From: Clostridia bacterium
GTDB taxonomy: Bacteria > Bacillota > Clostridia > Oscillospirales > CAG-272
Assembly: GCA_017472255.1 (NCBI GenBank)
Contig: JAFUQU010000037.1
Span: forward strand, 124,001-188,000
DNA: 64,000 nucleotides
Direction: 5' to 3'
In this document: piece after piece, positions 41,275-50,251 of the stretch
How the letters are laid out: each line of letters begins with the position of its first letter
Numbering within the stretch: position 1 is the stretch's first letter
Made by a program: the position numbers and the translations under genes
Notes under the pieces: model-generated
Database searches by the model: none
The model's input: the letters and a program-made list of their open reading frames with translations, nothing else
What the model was told of the DNA's origin: nothing

Positions 41275-41817
41275 ATGAGCGATCTGTATGACGCAACCGG
41301 GGAAAAGCGCTGGTACGTTGCCCACACTTACTCCGGCTACGAAAACAAGGTTAAAACCAACCTTGAAAAAATCGTTGAAAACCGTGGACTGCACGATGTC
41401 ATCGTTGACATCCGTATCCCGGTTGAGACCTATATCGACAACGAAACGGGCAAAGAGGTTGAGGAGAAGATCTACCCCAGCTATGTGCTTGTAAAGATGG
41501 TTATGACGGACGAAACATGGCACGTCGTCCGGAATATCAGCGGCGTTACAGGCTTTGTGGGCCCCGGATCCAAACCCACCGCGCTCAGCGATGCGGAGGT
41601 TGCCGCAATGGGCATCGAAGTGTCTGAGCCGAAGGTCGTTGTCAATTATCAGGTCGGCGATACCGTGGAGATTACCAACGGAGCCCTCAAGGGTACGCGC
41701 GGCGTGCTCAAGGAAATTTCCGAGGATCTTGAAAAGGTCACGGTTATCGCAAATATGTTCGGAAGAGATACTCCCTTCGAGCTTGACTCGAAGAGCATTC
41801 GTCTTGCGAACAAGTGA
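41275..41817 (+). CDS. nusG: Transcription termination/antitermination factor NusG
   Basis: The 180-residue NusG has an N-terminal NGN domain (WYVAHTYSGYENKVKTNLEKIVENRGL to the VRNISGVTGFVG block). The C-terminal KOW domain is at about 128-175 (VGDTVEITNGALKGTRGVLKEI). NusG binds RNA polymerase and couples it to the ribosome. The NGN domain has the usual charged loop near VPVET-type residues. The 154-nt gap to rplK contains a GTGGGAGG...CCAC leader element, often seen before rplK in Firmicutes. Confidence 0.97.
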   Translation: MSDLYDATGEKRWYVAHTYSGYENKVKTNLEKIVENRGLHDVIVDIRIPVETYIDNETGKEVEEKIYPSYVLVKMVMTDETWHVVRNISGVTGFVGPGSKPTALSDAEVAAMGIEVSEPKVVVNYQVGDTVEITNGALKGTRGVLKEISEDLEKVTVIANMFGRDTPFELDSKSIRLANK

Positions 41818-41971
41818 GGTTACAAGGCGTAAACGGCTAAAACCGCAAACGTTTCTCCTCATGACGTGGGAGGGAGAAAACCACTGAAAAATTCTCCCGA
41901 AAATCTTTTTGGAATATCCCCGGAAACTGTCTGCGGATATTCTGCTACCACAATACGGAGGTGTATTTATC

Positions 41972-42397
41972 ATGGCAAAGAAAATTACAGGTTACATCAA
42001 GCTGCAGCTGCCGGCAGGAAAGGCTACTCCCGCTCCTCCCGTAGGTCCTGCACTCGGTGCTTACGGTGTTGCGATTCCGGTATTTACCAAGGAATTCAAC
42101 GAAAGAACCAAGAAGGATATCGGCCTCATCATTCCGGTCGTAATCACGGTTTACGCAGACCGCTCCTTCTCCTTCATCACTAAGACTCCGCCCGCTCCCG
42201 TTCTGATCAAGAAGGCGTGCGGCATCGAGTCTGCTTCCGCTACTCCTAACAAGACCAAGGTCGCTCAGCTGACCAAGGAGCAGGTAAAGCAGATCGCGGA
42301 GACCAAGATGCCCGACCTGAACGCAGGCTCGCTGGAGGCCGCGATGAGCATGATCGCTGGTACTGCCCGCAGCATGGGTATCACCGTCGAGGAATAA
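41972..42397 (+). CDS. rplK: 50S ribosomal protein L11
   Basis: L11 (141 residues) starts [33 protein letters not shown] and has the C-terminal rRNA-binding domain with [19 protein letters not shown]. It forms the GTPase-associated centre with 23S rRNA. The ATG at 41972 has GGAGGTG upstream; the longer frame from 41909 is leader. The 154-nt leader holds GTGG...CCAC (41864-41882) and GGGAG...CTCCC pairings. Confidence 0.97.
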   Translation: MAKKITGYIKLQLPAGKATPAPPVGPALGAYGVAIPVFTKEFNERTKKDIGLIIPVVITVYADRSFSFITKTPPAPVLIKKACGIESASATPNKTKVAQLTKEQVKQIAETKMPDLNAGSLEAAMSMIAGTARSMGITVEE

Positions 42398-42409
42398 GGA
42401 GGAGTTACA

Positions 42410-43102
42410 ATGAGCACTGGAAAGAAATATATCGAGAGCGCAAAGCTCATCGAAAAAGCTAAGCTGTATGATGCAGCTGATGCCCTGAGCCTGGTTTGCC
42501 AGACTGCAAAGGCAAAGTTTGACGAGACCGTAGAGGTTCACGTTCGTCTGGGCGTTGACTCCCGTCACGCCGACCAGCAGGTTCGCGGCGCCGTTGTTCT
42601 TCCCAACGGTACCGGTAAGACCGTCCGCACCCTCGTTTTCGCCAAGGGCGACAGAGCGAAGGAAGCTGAAGAGGCTGGCGCAGACTATGTCGGCGCTGAA
42701 GATTATGTTGCCAAGATCCAGAAGGAAAACTGGTTCGAGTTCGACATCATCATCGCTACTCCCGATATGATGGGTGTTATCGGTCGTCTGGGTAAGATCC
42801 TCGGCCCGAAGGGCTTAATGCCTAACCCCAAGGCTGGCACCGTTACTATGGACGTTGCAAAGGCTGTCAAGGAAGCTAAGGCTGGTAAGATCGAGTATCG
42901 TCTGGACAAGACCAATATTATCCACTGCCCCATCGGCAAGGCATCCTTCGGCGCAGAGAAGCTGGGCGAGAACTTCAACGCTCTTCTCGGCGCTATCATC
43001 AAGGCTAAGCCCGCCGCTACCAAGGGTCAGTACATCAAGAGCTGCGTTGTCGCTTCGACGATGGGTCCTGGTGTCAAGGTCAACTACGCAAAACTCGGCT
43101 GA
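42410..43102 (+). CDS. rplA: 50S ribosomal protein L1
   Basis: L1 (230 residues) contains [28 protein letters not shown] and [21 protein letters not shown], both diagnostic. It binds 23S rRNA at the mobile stalk by the E site. It follows rplK by 12 bp with AAGGAGG. A terminator lies right after the stop, so the usual downstream rplJ-rplL-rpoBC block is not attached here. Confidence 0.97.
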   Translation: MSTGKKYIESAKLIEKAKLYDAADALSLVCQTAKAKFDETVEVHVRLGVDSRHADQQVRGAVVLPNGTGKTVRTLVFAKGDRAKEAEEAGADYVGAEDYVAKIQKENWFEFDIIIATPDMMGVIGRLGKILGPKGLMPNPKAGTVTMDVAKAVKEAKAGKIEYRLDKTNIIHCPIGKASFGAEKLGENFNALLGAIIKAKPAATKGQYIKSCVVASTMGPGVKVNYAKLG

Positions 43103-43114
43103 TTGCCGTAATTG

Positions 43115-43143
43115 AAAAGCCGTCACATCCGTGGCGGCTTTTT
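43115..43143 (+). terminator. Intrinsic terminator after rplA
   Basis: AAAAGCCGTCAC and GTGGCGGCTTTT form the stem (one G-U), then T's. Confidence 0.88.
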
Positions 43144-43178
43144 GCCCAAAAGGACAATATTTTAAGGAGGGATATCCC

Positions 43179-43964
43179 ATGTCTATCCGTATCATGAGCT
43201 CCAACATCTGGGGCGACTATTTCAAGAACCCGGTGGAGGTTCGTGAAGATCAGCTCGGCGCTGTGTTTGAACGTTACACGCCCGATATTCTCGCCATGCA
43301 GGAGGCTACCAAGAGCTGGAACGCATCGAAGCTTTTCGAATTCCTGCGTGATGTTTACGCCTACGTTGAATCTGATGAGGCACCTGAGAACAATTTTGTT
43401 CCGCTGCTTTACAGAAGAGATATGTTCGACTGCGTCGAGACCGGATTTGTAAAATTCCCGGACACGCCCGACAAATCCAAGGGCGCCACATGGGCTGTCC
43501 TTTCTCATAAGGAGAGCGGCAAGAAGCTGGCGGTATTTTGCACGCACTTCTGGTGGCAGAAGTTCGGCGAGGCGGAGCATGACGCCATCCGCGTATCCAA
43601 CGCCAAGCTGCTTACCGCGAAGGCGCTGGAGCTGATTGAAAAATACGGAATGCCCGTTGTGGCGATGGGTGATATGAACAGCTGGGAGTCCATGCCCACG
43701 CTGCCCTATCTGCGTGAAAACGGCTGGAAGTGTGCACGCGACTATGCGCCCGATACCAGCGAGGTGGGAACTCACCACGGTGATCCTGTGCTGGGTGAGG
43801 ACGGCCGCTATCACGGCAAGCGCACGGAGCGGAATTATACCTGGTCTATTGACCACATTATTTACCGCGGCGATATCAAGCCGAAGAAGTTTGTGGTCAT
43901 TGAGGATCAGGATGCGTTGGATGCTACCGACCATTCGCCGATCTTCTGCGATTTTGAACTGTAA
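43179..43964 (+). CDS. Endonuclease/exonuclease/phosphatase (EEP) family protein
   Basis: The 261-residue protein fits the EEP fold. IRIMSSNIWGDY starts it, AMQEATKS has the metal-binding Glu, VAMGDMNSWESMPTL the D-x-N pair, and SIDHIIYRG plus TDHSPIFCDF the terminal D-H. Members cut nucleic acids or dephosphorylate inositides; there is no signal peptide and the substrate is unknown. The ATG at 43179 has AAGGAGG upstream. The stop overlaps the next ATG (TAATG), so the two genes are coupled. Confidence 0.87.
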   Translation: MSIRIMSSNIWGDYFKNPVEVREDQLGAVFERYTPDILAMQEATKSWNASKLFEFLRDVYAYVESDEAPENNFVPLLYRRDMFDCVETGFVKFPDTPDKSKGATWAVLSHKESGKKLAVFCTHFWWQKFGEAEHDAIRVSNAKLLTAKALELIEKYGMPVVAMGDMNSWESMPTLPYLRENGWKCARDYAPDTSEVGTHHGDPVLGEDGRYHGKRTERNYTWSIDHIIYRGDIKPKKFVVIEDQDALDATDHSPIFCDFEL

Positions 43965-44626
43965 TGGTTGACATCGGACAATATATGGAGGCATTGATCG
44001 CCGGACTGCGTGAGCGGTTCGGCGACCGCCTTCGTTATGTGGGGTTGCAAGGCAGTTATCTGCGCGGCGAGGCGGACGAAAACAGCGACATTGACGTTAT
44101 GGTGGTGCTCGATCGCTGGGAAACTGACGATCTGGATGGATACCGGGAGCTGCTGATGAGATTGGGCGATTTCGACAGAAGCTGCGGCTTCATCTGCGGC
44201 GAGGAGGAGCTGCGCCGGTGGAATCCGCTGGAATGCTGCCATGTGCTGCACTCTACGAAGGATTATGTCGGGCGGCTGGCTGATTTTCTGCCGGTGTGGA
44301 CGATGGAGGACGAGCGCAGCTTTATTAAGATGAGCCTGAACAATCTCTGGCATGAGCTGAGCCATCGCCGCGTTCATCGTGGGCGGGAGCGCAGTTTGGA
44401 ACGTCTGCCGGGAATGTACAAGGGGACGTTTTTTATTCTGCAAAATCTGCACTATATGCGCACTGGGGAGTTTATCAATTCCAAGGCTGAGCTGTTGGAA
44501 CGGCTGGACGGAGATGATCGCGCGGTGCTGGCAGCAGCGCTGGCTCTGCGTGGAGGTATGTCTGCTGTTGACGCGGACTTTGAACGGTTATTGACGTGGT
44601 GTCAGGCAGCCATGCAGCAGCTATAA
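43964..44626 (+). CDS. Nucleotidyltransferase-domain protein
   Basis: The 220-residue protein has a minimal NTase domain with GLQGSYLRGEADENSDIDVMVVL (the G-S...D-x-D motif, about 28-50). A third acidic position follows, then an all-helical C-terminal half (about 110-220). Such proteins transfer nucleotides to small molecules, proteins or RNA; aminoglycoside adenylyltransferases and MNT/HEPN-type toxins share the fold. There is no separate HEPN gene. The start codon overlaps the upstream stop. The role is unknown. Confidence 0.82.
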   Translation: MVDIGQYMEALIAGLRERFGDRLRYVGLQGSYLRGEADENSDIDVMVVLDRWETDDLDGYRELLMRLGDFDRSCGFICGEEELRRWNPLECCHVLHSTKDYVGRLADFLPVWTMEDERSFIKMSLNNLWHELSHRRVHRGRERSLERLPGMYKGTFFILQNLHYMRTGEFINSKAELLERLDGDDRAVLAAALALRGGMSAVDADFERLLTWCQAAMQQL

Positions 44627-44631
44627 TCATG

Positions 44632-44662
44632 AAGGGCTTCATCCGGAAGATGAAGCCCTTTT
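44632..44662. terminator. Bidirectional intrinsic terminator
   Basis: AAGGGCTTCATC and GATGAAGCCCTT pair (12 bp) with a 5-nt loop between convergent genes; T's follow. Confidence 0.85.
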
Positions 44663-44663
44663 G

Positions 44664-45854
44664 TTATTTCGCCTTTCGTGCCTTTTTATAAATCAAGCTG
44701 CATATAATCAGCACAATGGGGAAGATCAGCGCCGCGACAAGCCCCGGCTTGAGATCTTCGCCGAAGGCGTCGGCTACCGTTCCAACCACAGTAGGTCCTC
44801 CGCCGCAGCCTAAATCACCCGCCAGCGCCAGAATGGCGAACATAGCGGTGCCGCCTTTGGGAAAATACGCCGACGCAATGCTGAACACACCCGGCCATAG
44901 AATGCCTACCGACAGTCCGCAGAGTGCGCATCCTGCCAACGACAGAATCGGCGTGGGCGCGAATGCCGCCAGCAAATAGGAGCCGACACAGAGGATGCCG
45001 CTGCCAATGATAAACGAGACCAGATTCACCTTCTCGCTGTACTTTGCATAAAACACGCGGGAGCAGCCCATGAGAATCGAGAACATACAGGGACCGGTCA
45101 AATCGCCTACCGTTTTGGAGACGTTCAGTCCCTTCTCCGCGAAGGCGGACGCCCATTGGCTCATAGCCTGTTCGGACGCGCCCGAGGCAATCATCAGCAG
45201 AATGAACAGCCAGAACATTTTCTTGCCGCACAATTCCCGCAGCGTCATGCCTTCGTCCCCCTCCGTCAGGGTGGCAATCGGCACGCGGGAGAAAACAAAG
45301 GCATTGCATAGAGGAAGAATCGCCCACAGGCAGGGGAGAATCGGCCAGCTTCCCTTGCCGAAGGCAAAGAGAAACAGCGTGGACAGCACAATTACCGCGA
45401 CAGTTCCCCAGCAGTAAAAGGAATGCAGCAAGCTCATAACCGACGCTTTGTTGTCGGTGGGGCAGGCTTCGACGATGGGGCTGATCAGCGTTTCGATGAT
45501 GCCGCCGCCGATGGCGTAGAGCACGACAGCGATCAGCAGTCCAACGTAGGGATGGGGAAGCAGTGTGGGCAGGACAGCTAGTCCGACCAGTCCGGCAGCG
45601 GCGAAGATATGCGCGCTGACGATGCTGATTCGATAGCCGATTTTATCTACAAACCGGGCGGAGAAATAATCAACGGCAATCTGCACGCCGAAGTTAATAG
45701 TGATCAGCATAGTAATCTGCGTGACCGAAATGGCAAAGGTGTCCTGAAAAATCAGAAAGAGCAGAGGCGCCAGATTGTTGATGATGGACTGCGTGATGTA
45801 GCCGAAGTAGCTGGCGACGATGGTGTGATTGTAGGTGAAGCGTGTGGGTTTCAT
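44664..45854 (-). CDS. MFS transporter
   Basis: The 396-residue membrane protein has about 12 helices in two six-helix halves. It has a short MFS loop-2-type motif (SARFVDKIGYR) and a mid-protein break near residue 200. It resembles sugar/fucose-permease-like MFS members in having PYVGLLIAVVLYAIGGGIIETLISPIVEA. The substrate is unknown. I prefer the ATG at 45854 (AAAGGA 8 nt upstream) over 45881. It is a single gene with its own consensus promoter; the divergent neighbour is an ABC exporter. Confidence 0.85.
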   Translation of the reverse strand: MKPTRFTYNHTIVASYFGYITQSIINNLAPLLFLIFQDTFAISVTQITMLITINFGVQIAVDYFSARFVDKIGYRISIVSAHIFAAAGLVGLAVLPTLLPHPYVGLLIAVVLYAIGGGIIETLISPIVEACPTDNKASVMSLLHSFYCWGTVAVIVLSTLFLFAFGKGSWPILPCLWAILPLCNAFVFSRVPIATLTEGDEGMTLRELCGKKMFWLFILLMIASGASEQAMSQWASAFAEKGLNVSKTVGDLTGPCMFSILMGCSRVFYAKYSEKVNLVSFIIGSGILCVGSYLLAAFAPTPILSLAGCALCGLSVGILWPGVFSIASAYFPKGGTAMFAILALAGDLGCGGGPTVVGTVADAFGEDLKPGLVAALIFPIVLIICSLIYKKARKAK

Positions 45855-45883
45855 GATACCGTTCCTTTGATGAAATTTCAATT

Positions 45884-45912
45884 ATTATATCATATTCGCA
45901 CGCCCGATGCAA
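45884..45912 (-). promoter_or_regulatory. Promoter of the MFS gene
   Basis: Minus-strand TTGCAT (45912-45907), 17-bp spacer, TATAAT (45889-45884). Confidence 0.75.
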
Positions 45913-45955
45913 GTGATTTCACACTTTTTCGTATATTTTATTGCACATAATGCGC

Positions 45956-45984
45956 TTGACAAACAGACGGGGATGGAGTATACT
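45956..45984 (+). promoter_or_regulatory. Promoter of the ABC exporter gene
   Basis: TTGACA (45956-45961), 17-bp spacer, TATACT (45979-45984). The start site would be about 45991, which excludes the in-frame ATG at 45987. Confidence 0.75.
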
Positions 45985-46022
45985 TATTGATAGAATTTTG
46001 CATGAAAATCGGAGAACGAACC

Positions 46023-47924
46023 ATGAAGTTAGTCAAACGTCTTTTAACCCTTGCGTCCAATCACATTGGCACGATGATCTTCGCCTGTGTGGGCATTATC
46101 GGTGCGGCGGTGCTGAATCTGGTGACGCCTGCCCTGATGCGCCGCTTTACCGCGTCGCTGGAGACGCCCGGCACGCTGACGATGGAGCTGCTGGTCATTT
46201 TCGCTGTTGTGCTGATCGCTGCCTATCTGATGCGCGCTATATGCAGAGGCATCAGCCTTGGCGTTGCGCACATTGCCGCGTGGCAATTTGTGGGTGAGCT
46301 GACTCTAAAGGTCTACGACAAGATGGAGCAGCTGTCCATGCGCTATTATCAGGACAAACAGACCGGCGAGCTGATGAGCCGTCTGGTCAACGACACCCGG
46401 CAGTTTGAGCTGCTGATCGCCCACTCCATCCCCGATCTTGCCAGCAATCTGCTGGTGGTAATCGGCGTCTGTGTCATGATGTTCACGATTAATGTGAAGC
46501 TGGCATTGATCACACTGATCCCTGTGCCAATCGTGATTCTGGCGGGATGGCTCTATTCCAAGAAGGTCGCGCCCATGTTCCGCACCAATTCCCGGGTGCT
46601 GGGCGAGCTGAACGGCGTCTTTCAGGATAATCTGACCGGCATGAAGGAAATCCAGGCCTTCGGCTGCGAGGAGAGCGAGCACAGAAAGATGACCGAAAAC
46701 TGCCGTTACTACACAAAGGTCAACATCCGTGCCAATCTGGCCAACGCCGTGTTTACCCCCGGCATTGAGTTCATCACGTCGGTTGGCACCATCATCGTCG
46801 TGCTGTTCGGCGGTATGCTGGCCATGGACGGGCAGATGGCTGTTTCAGATATCGTTGGTTTCATCATGTATCTGAGTCTGTTTTATACGCCTCTTTCAGT
46901 GCTGGCGCGGCTGATGGAGGATTTGCAGGTGGCGTCCGCCAGCGCACAGCGCGTCTTTGAGGTGCTGGACAGCGAACCGGAGGTCAAGCAGGCGGAGAAT
47001 GCGGTGGAGATGCCCATGGGTGAAGGACGTATCGAATTTGAGAACGTGTGCTTCCATTACAACCCCGCCGAGCGGCTTCTGAAAAACATTTCCTTCACTG
47101 CCAAGCCCGGTGAGATGATCGCGCTGGTCGGTCCAACCGGTGTGGGCAAGACTACCATTGTATCTCTGATCGAGCGGTTCTACGACCCGGTTTCCGGGCG
47201 TGTGCTTATCGATGGGGTGGATATCAAAACGGCTACGCTTCGTTCCCTGCGCTCCCAGATATCCATGGTATTACAGGATGTATTCCTTTTCAACGGCACC
47301 ATCGCCGAAAACATTGCCTACGGTCTTGCCGCTGACAACGGGCAGGACTACACCGAGATTACCGATGAACAGGGACATTTGAAGGTGAAAGGCGTATCGG
47401 AGAAAATCTCCGCCACGATACATAAGAACCCCGAGACTGACCGGATTCTGTCCTCGTCAGTGCGGACGCTGGACATGGAGAAAATCCGTCAGGCGGCAAA
47501 GATTGCCCATGCCGATGAGTTCATTATGCAGATGCCCGACGGCTACAATACGCTGATCGGTGAGCGCGGCGTCCGTCTTTCCGGCGGACAGAAGCAGCGG
47601 ATTGCCATCGCCCGCGCCGTCCTGCGAGGAACGCCGATTCTGATTCTGGACGAGGCTACCAGCGCGGTGGACAACGAAACCGAGGCTGAGATTCAGGCGG
47701 CGATTGAATCGCTGGCAGGCAGCCGGACGATTATCGTTATCGCTCACCGCCTGTCTACCGTAATGCGCGCCGACAACATTCTCGTGCTTGATCAGGGTGA
47801 AGTGGTGGAATCGGGACGCCACGAGGAACTGCTGGCGAAGGATGGGCTGTACGCTCGGTTATGCCATGTTCAAGAGAACGCGCGCGATATAACAAACACA
47901 GAGAAATATATAACCCAAATCTGA
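46023..47924 (+). CDS. ABC exporter, fused permease and ATPase, with NBD insertion
   Basis: The 633-residue half-transporter has a six-helix exporter domain (about 1-310) and an ATPase domain (about 330-600). The ATPase shows GPTGVGKTT, signature LSGGQKQR, Walker B ILILDEATSAVD and the switch His in IAHRLSTV. Between the Q-loop (VLQDVFLFNGT) and the signature lies an extra segment of about 40 residues (YTEITDEQG...TDRILSSS), longer than usual. It probably works as a homodimer exporting a lipid, peptide or drug. GGAG lies 8 nt before the ATG at 46023. Confidence 0.93.
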   Translation: MKLVKRLLTLASNHIGTMIFACVGIIGAAVLNLVTPALMRRFTASLETPGTLTMELLVIFAVVLIAAYLMRAICRGISLGVAHIAAWQFVGELTLKVYDKMEQLSMRYYQDKQTGELMSRLVNDTRQFELLIAHSIPDLASNLLVVIGVCVMMFTINVKLALITLIPVPIVILAGWLYSKKVAPMFRTNSRVLGELNGVFQDNLTGMKEIQAFGCEESEHRKMTENCRYYTKVNIRANLANAVFTPGIEFITSVGTIIVVLFGGMLAMDGQMAVSDIVGFIMYLSLFYTPLSVLARLMEDLQVASASAQRVFEVLDSEPEVKQAENAVEMPMGEGRIEFENVCFHYNPAERLLKNISFTAKPGEMIALVGPTGVGKTTIVSLIERFYDPVSGRVLIDGVDIKTATLRSLRSQISMVLQDVFLFNGTIAENIAYGLAADNGQDYTEITDEQGHLKVKGVSEKISATIHKNPETDRILSSSVRTLDMEKIRQAAKIAHADEFIMQMPDGYNTLIGERGVRLSGGQKQRIAIARAVLRGTPILILDEATSAVDNETEAEIQAAIESLAGSRTIIVIAHRLSTVMRADNILVLDQGEVVESGRHEELLAKDGLYARLCHVQENARDITNTEKYITQI

Positions 47925-47937
47925 TTGTCCGCCGGAC

Positions 47938-48039
47938 ATGAACAATGATAAGGTGGACGATTGGTTGCCGATTGCGGAGCTGGTGCTTCCCAATCTTCTG
48001 TCCAAGCTGATCGGTCTGAAAGTGACCTATTTCGAATAA
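47938..48039 (+). CDS. Possible 33-residue ORF
   Basis: An ATG-to-TAA frame encodes MNNDKVDDWLPIAELVLPNLLSKLIGLKVTYFE. It has one amphipathic or hydrophobic helix (about 10-27). It has no clear SD and lies 13 bp after the ABC exporter stop, directly before a terminator. It could be a small peptide gene or the remnant of a longer gene. I do not recognise it. Confidence 0.25.
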   Translation: MNNDKVDDWLPIAELVLPNLLSKLIGLKVTYFE

Positions 48040-48044
48040 AATTC

Positions 48045-48076
48045 ACCGCCCGTCATCCTGTTCGATGACGGGCGGT
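48045..48076. terminator. Bidirectional intrinsic terminator
   Basis: ACCGCCCGTCATC and GATGACGGGCGGT (13 bp) flank CTGTTC, with AT-rich sequence on both sides. It ends both the exporter and YhaN-like transcripts. Confidence 0.8.
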
Positions 48077-48086
48077 GGGCTGTATT

Positions 48087-50243
48087 TTACATTTTTATCT
48101 GACGGAATTCGCCGAGCGTGCGCATCAGAGAAGCGTCACGACCGTTGGAGGTGAGAATCAGGCTTTGCAGTTCACCGGCGCGCACCAGCTGTAAAAGACT
48201 GGTCAGACGTTCGTCGTCCATGCGGGAGAAGCTTTCGTCGTAGATGACGGGCGGCGGGCATTTGCGGTAGAGCAGATCGATCAGCGACAGGCGCAGACTC
48301 AGATAGGCCGCATCCTGCGTTCCGGCTGAGAGGGCGGACAGCGGTTTCTGACCGCTTTCGGTGTCGGCGGACATCTCAAACTGCGAACCTACGCCCAGCT
48401 CATGGTAGCGTCCGCCGGTGATGTGGGACATCAGCTTTGTGGTGTTTGCCGCCAGACGGGGCGCCACGCTTTCTCGCAGATGAGAACCGGCTTCCTCCAG
48501 CTTTTCGCAGGCCAGCACATAGGCCGCGTGCTTCTTTTCCAGTGCGGCGCGCTCCTGTTTAAGCGCGTTCAAACGGTCGTCCAGCTTGGACGGATTCTCC
48601 GCCGTGGGATAGAGCGCCGCCAGCGCCTTTTCAAGCTCGGTCTCATGCTTTTCCAGCGAAACCGCCATTTTGGATGCCATGCCCGCGTCCCGGCGCAGTG
48701 CCGGAAGATTGGCGGCGTCGATATCCGAGATATCAATGGACAGATCGATGACCGACCGCAGCTCCGCTTCATTGTAGCTGCTAAGCTGTTCGCGCATACC
48801 GGACAGCAGATTGGAATGCTTGTCGTACTCGGTTTTTAAATCTTCCACCGCGCTGAATTTTTCGCTCATCTTGGCGAGGGCTTCGTCCAGACTGCCGCCG
48901 TACCCTTCGGCTTCGGCGTTCAGCTCGTCTAAACGGCGGCGTGCGTCCTCTACTGCCAGATATGCGAACTTGGCCGCTTCGGCGGAGGCTTCCTTCGCTT
49001 CCTTCGCGGCATCCAGCGCGTCGCAGTCGTAGGCGTATTCCAGCTCTTCGGCTTTGGCGGTCTGGCGTCCTCGCAGGATAAACATGGTAATCGACAGCGC
49101 CAGCAGCAGAATGCCGCCCAATATCCACATCATGCCAAGCTCCCGCGACAGCAGCAATGGCACAATCCCGGCGATCAGTCCGGCAATGCCCAATAGCAGT
49201 GCCGCGATGGCCACGCCCAAATAGGCACGCGCCGACGAGCGATACCCGCTTGCTTCCGCTTCAATGCCCTCCCGCCCGCCGCGCTCCATATAATCGCGCA
49301 GCTGCTCGTCCTCCGGTGCGGCGGAGGACTGCTCCAGCGTATTCCAACGTTCCTCGGCTTCGGTCAGCGTCTGCTTCATTAATGTGATACGGTCGCTTAA
49401 ATCCTTCAGCTTGTTCATTTCCGCCGGATCGGGAGCGCCCGCGCGGTCAATCTGCGCTTTCAGCTCGTTGCAGCGCTTTTCCAGCGCGTGCATACGCTCA
49501 AACAGCTTGACCAGTGTCCGCGCCTCGAACTGTCCAATGCCTGTGTTCAGCTTTTTTGCCTTTTCGGCGGCGGCGGCGCGATTCTTTTTCACGTCGGCAA
49601 GCTGAGCTTCCTTGGCTAAAATGTCGTTGTTGATGTTCAGCGCCGCCGCAAGACGGGCTTCCATCGCTGCGCATTCGTTGGTCAGCTCATACAGACGGCC
49701 ACCCTTCTCGTTCTTGTGCAGCAGTGCGACCCGCGCCGCATCCAATTTGGCGGCGGCTTTTTGCGTATTCACCGTTTCATCCGCCGAGAACAGGATATTT
49801 TCCACGCCCTCCGCCACGCTCCGCCCGCCGGTGCCCGTTCCCAGCTGCGACACAAAGGACGTTGCAGAGAACAGCTCGGCATCCACGCCGAGGAACAGCT
49901 CGCCGGGGCATTCGCCCTTGTGGCAGGGCATATTGTTCTCCAGATCCACCAGCTGGAGGGCTTCCCGCCAGCCGTTTCCCGACGATACCAGCGCCCGCTC
50001 GATGCGGTAGCGGTGGCTGCCGGTGTTGATGGTCAGGCTGCCCGCCGCGCCGCCGGTTGACCAGCTGACCTGGGATGCCCGCTCACGGGAGGGGATGCCG
50101 TAAAACATGAATTTGATGAACGCGGCCAGCGTGGATTTTCCGCTTTCGTTGCCGCCCTCAATGATGTTGACCCCCGGCGACAGCTCCATGTCGTAATTCG
50201 ACAGCCGCCCGAAGGTATCAATGTGCAGTTTTTCTATGTACAT
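48087..50243 (-). CDS. YhaN/SbcC-like AAA ATPase with central membrane segments
   Basis: The 718-residue SMC-like ATPase has Walker A EGGNESGKST (about 30-39) and coiled-coil arms. Between them are two adjacent membrane helices (about 335-395, AIAALLLGIAGLIAGIVPLLL and MMWILGGILLLALSITMFIL). The C-terminal part has signature LSAGTQDAAYLS and Walker B VIYDESFSRMDD. The layout matches B. subtilis YhaN, partner of the nuclease YhaO, rather than full-length SbcC. It probably acts at the membrane in DNA or nucleic-acid processing. It starts 8 bp after the YhaO-like gene, and they form one operon. Confidence 0.88.
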   Translation of the reverse strand: MYIEKLHIDTFGRLSNYDMELSPGVNIIEGGNESGKSTLAAFIKFMFYGIPSRERASQVSWSTGGAAGSLTINTGSHRYRIERALVSSGNGWREALQLVDLENNMPCHKGECPGELFLGVDAELFSATSFVSQLGTGTGGRSVAEGVENILFSADETVNTQKAAAKLDAARVALLHKNEKGGRLYELTNECAAMEARLAAALNINNDILAKEAQLADVKKNRAAAAEKAKKLNTGIGQFEARTLVKLFERMHALEKRCNELKAQIDRAGAPDPAEMNKLKDLSDRITLMKQTLTEAEERWNTLEQSSAAPEDEQLRDYMERGGREGIEAEASGYRSSARAYLGVAIAALLLGIAGLIAGIVPLLLSRELGMMWILGGILLLALSITMFILRGRQTAKAEELEYAYDCDALDAAKEAKEASAEAAKFAYLAVEDARRRLDELNAEAEGYGGSLDEALAKMSEKFSAVEDLKTEYDKHSNLLSGMREQLSSYNEAELRSVIDLSIDISDIDAANLPALRRDAGMASKMAVSLEKHETELEKALAALYPTAENPSKLDDRLNALKQERAALEKKHAAYVLACEKLEEAGSHLRESVAPRLAANTTKLMSHITGGRYHELGVGSQFEMSADTESGQKPLSALSAGTQDAAYLSLRLSLIDLLYRKCPPPVIYDESFSRMDDERLTSLLQLVRAGELQSLILTSNGRDASLMRTLGEFRQIKM

Positions 50244-50251
50244 ATTTTACC

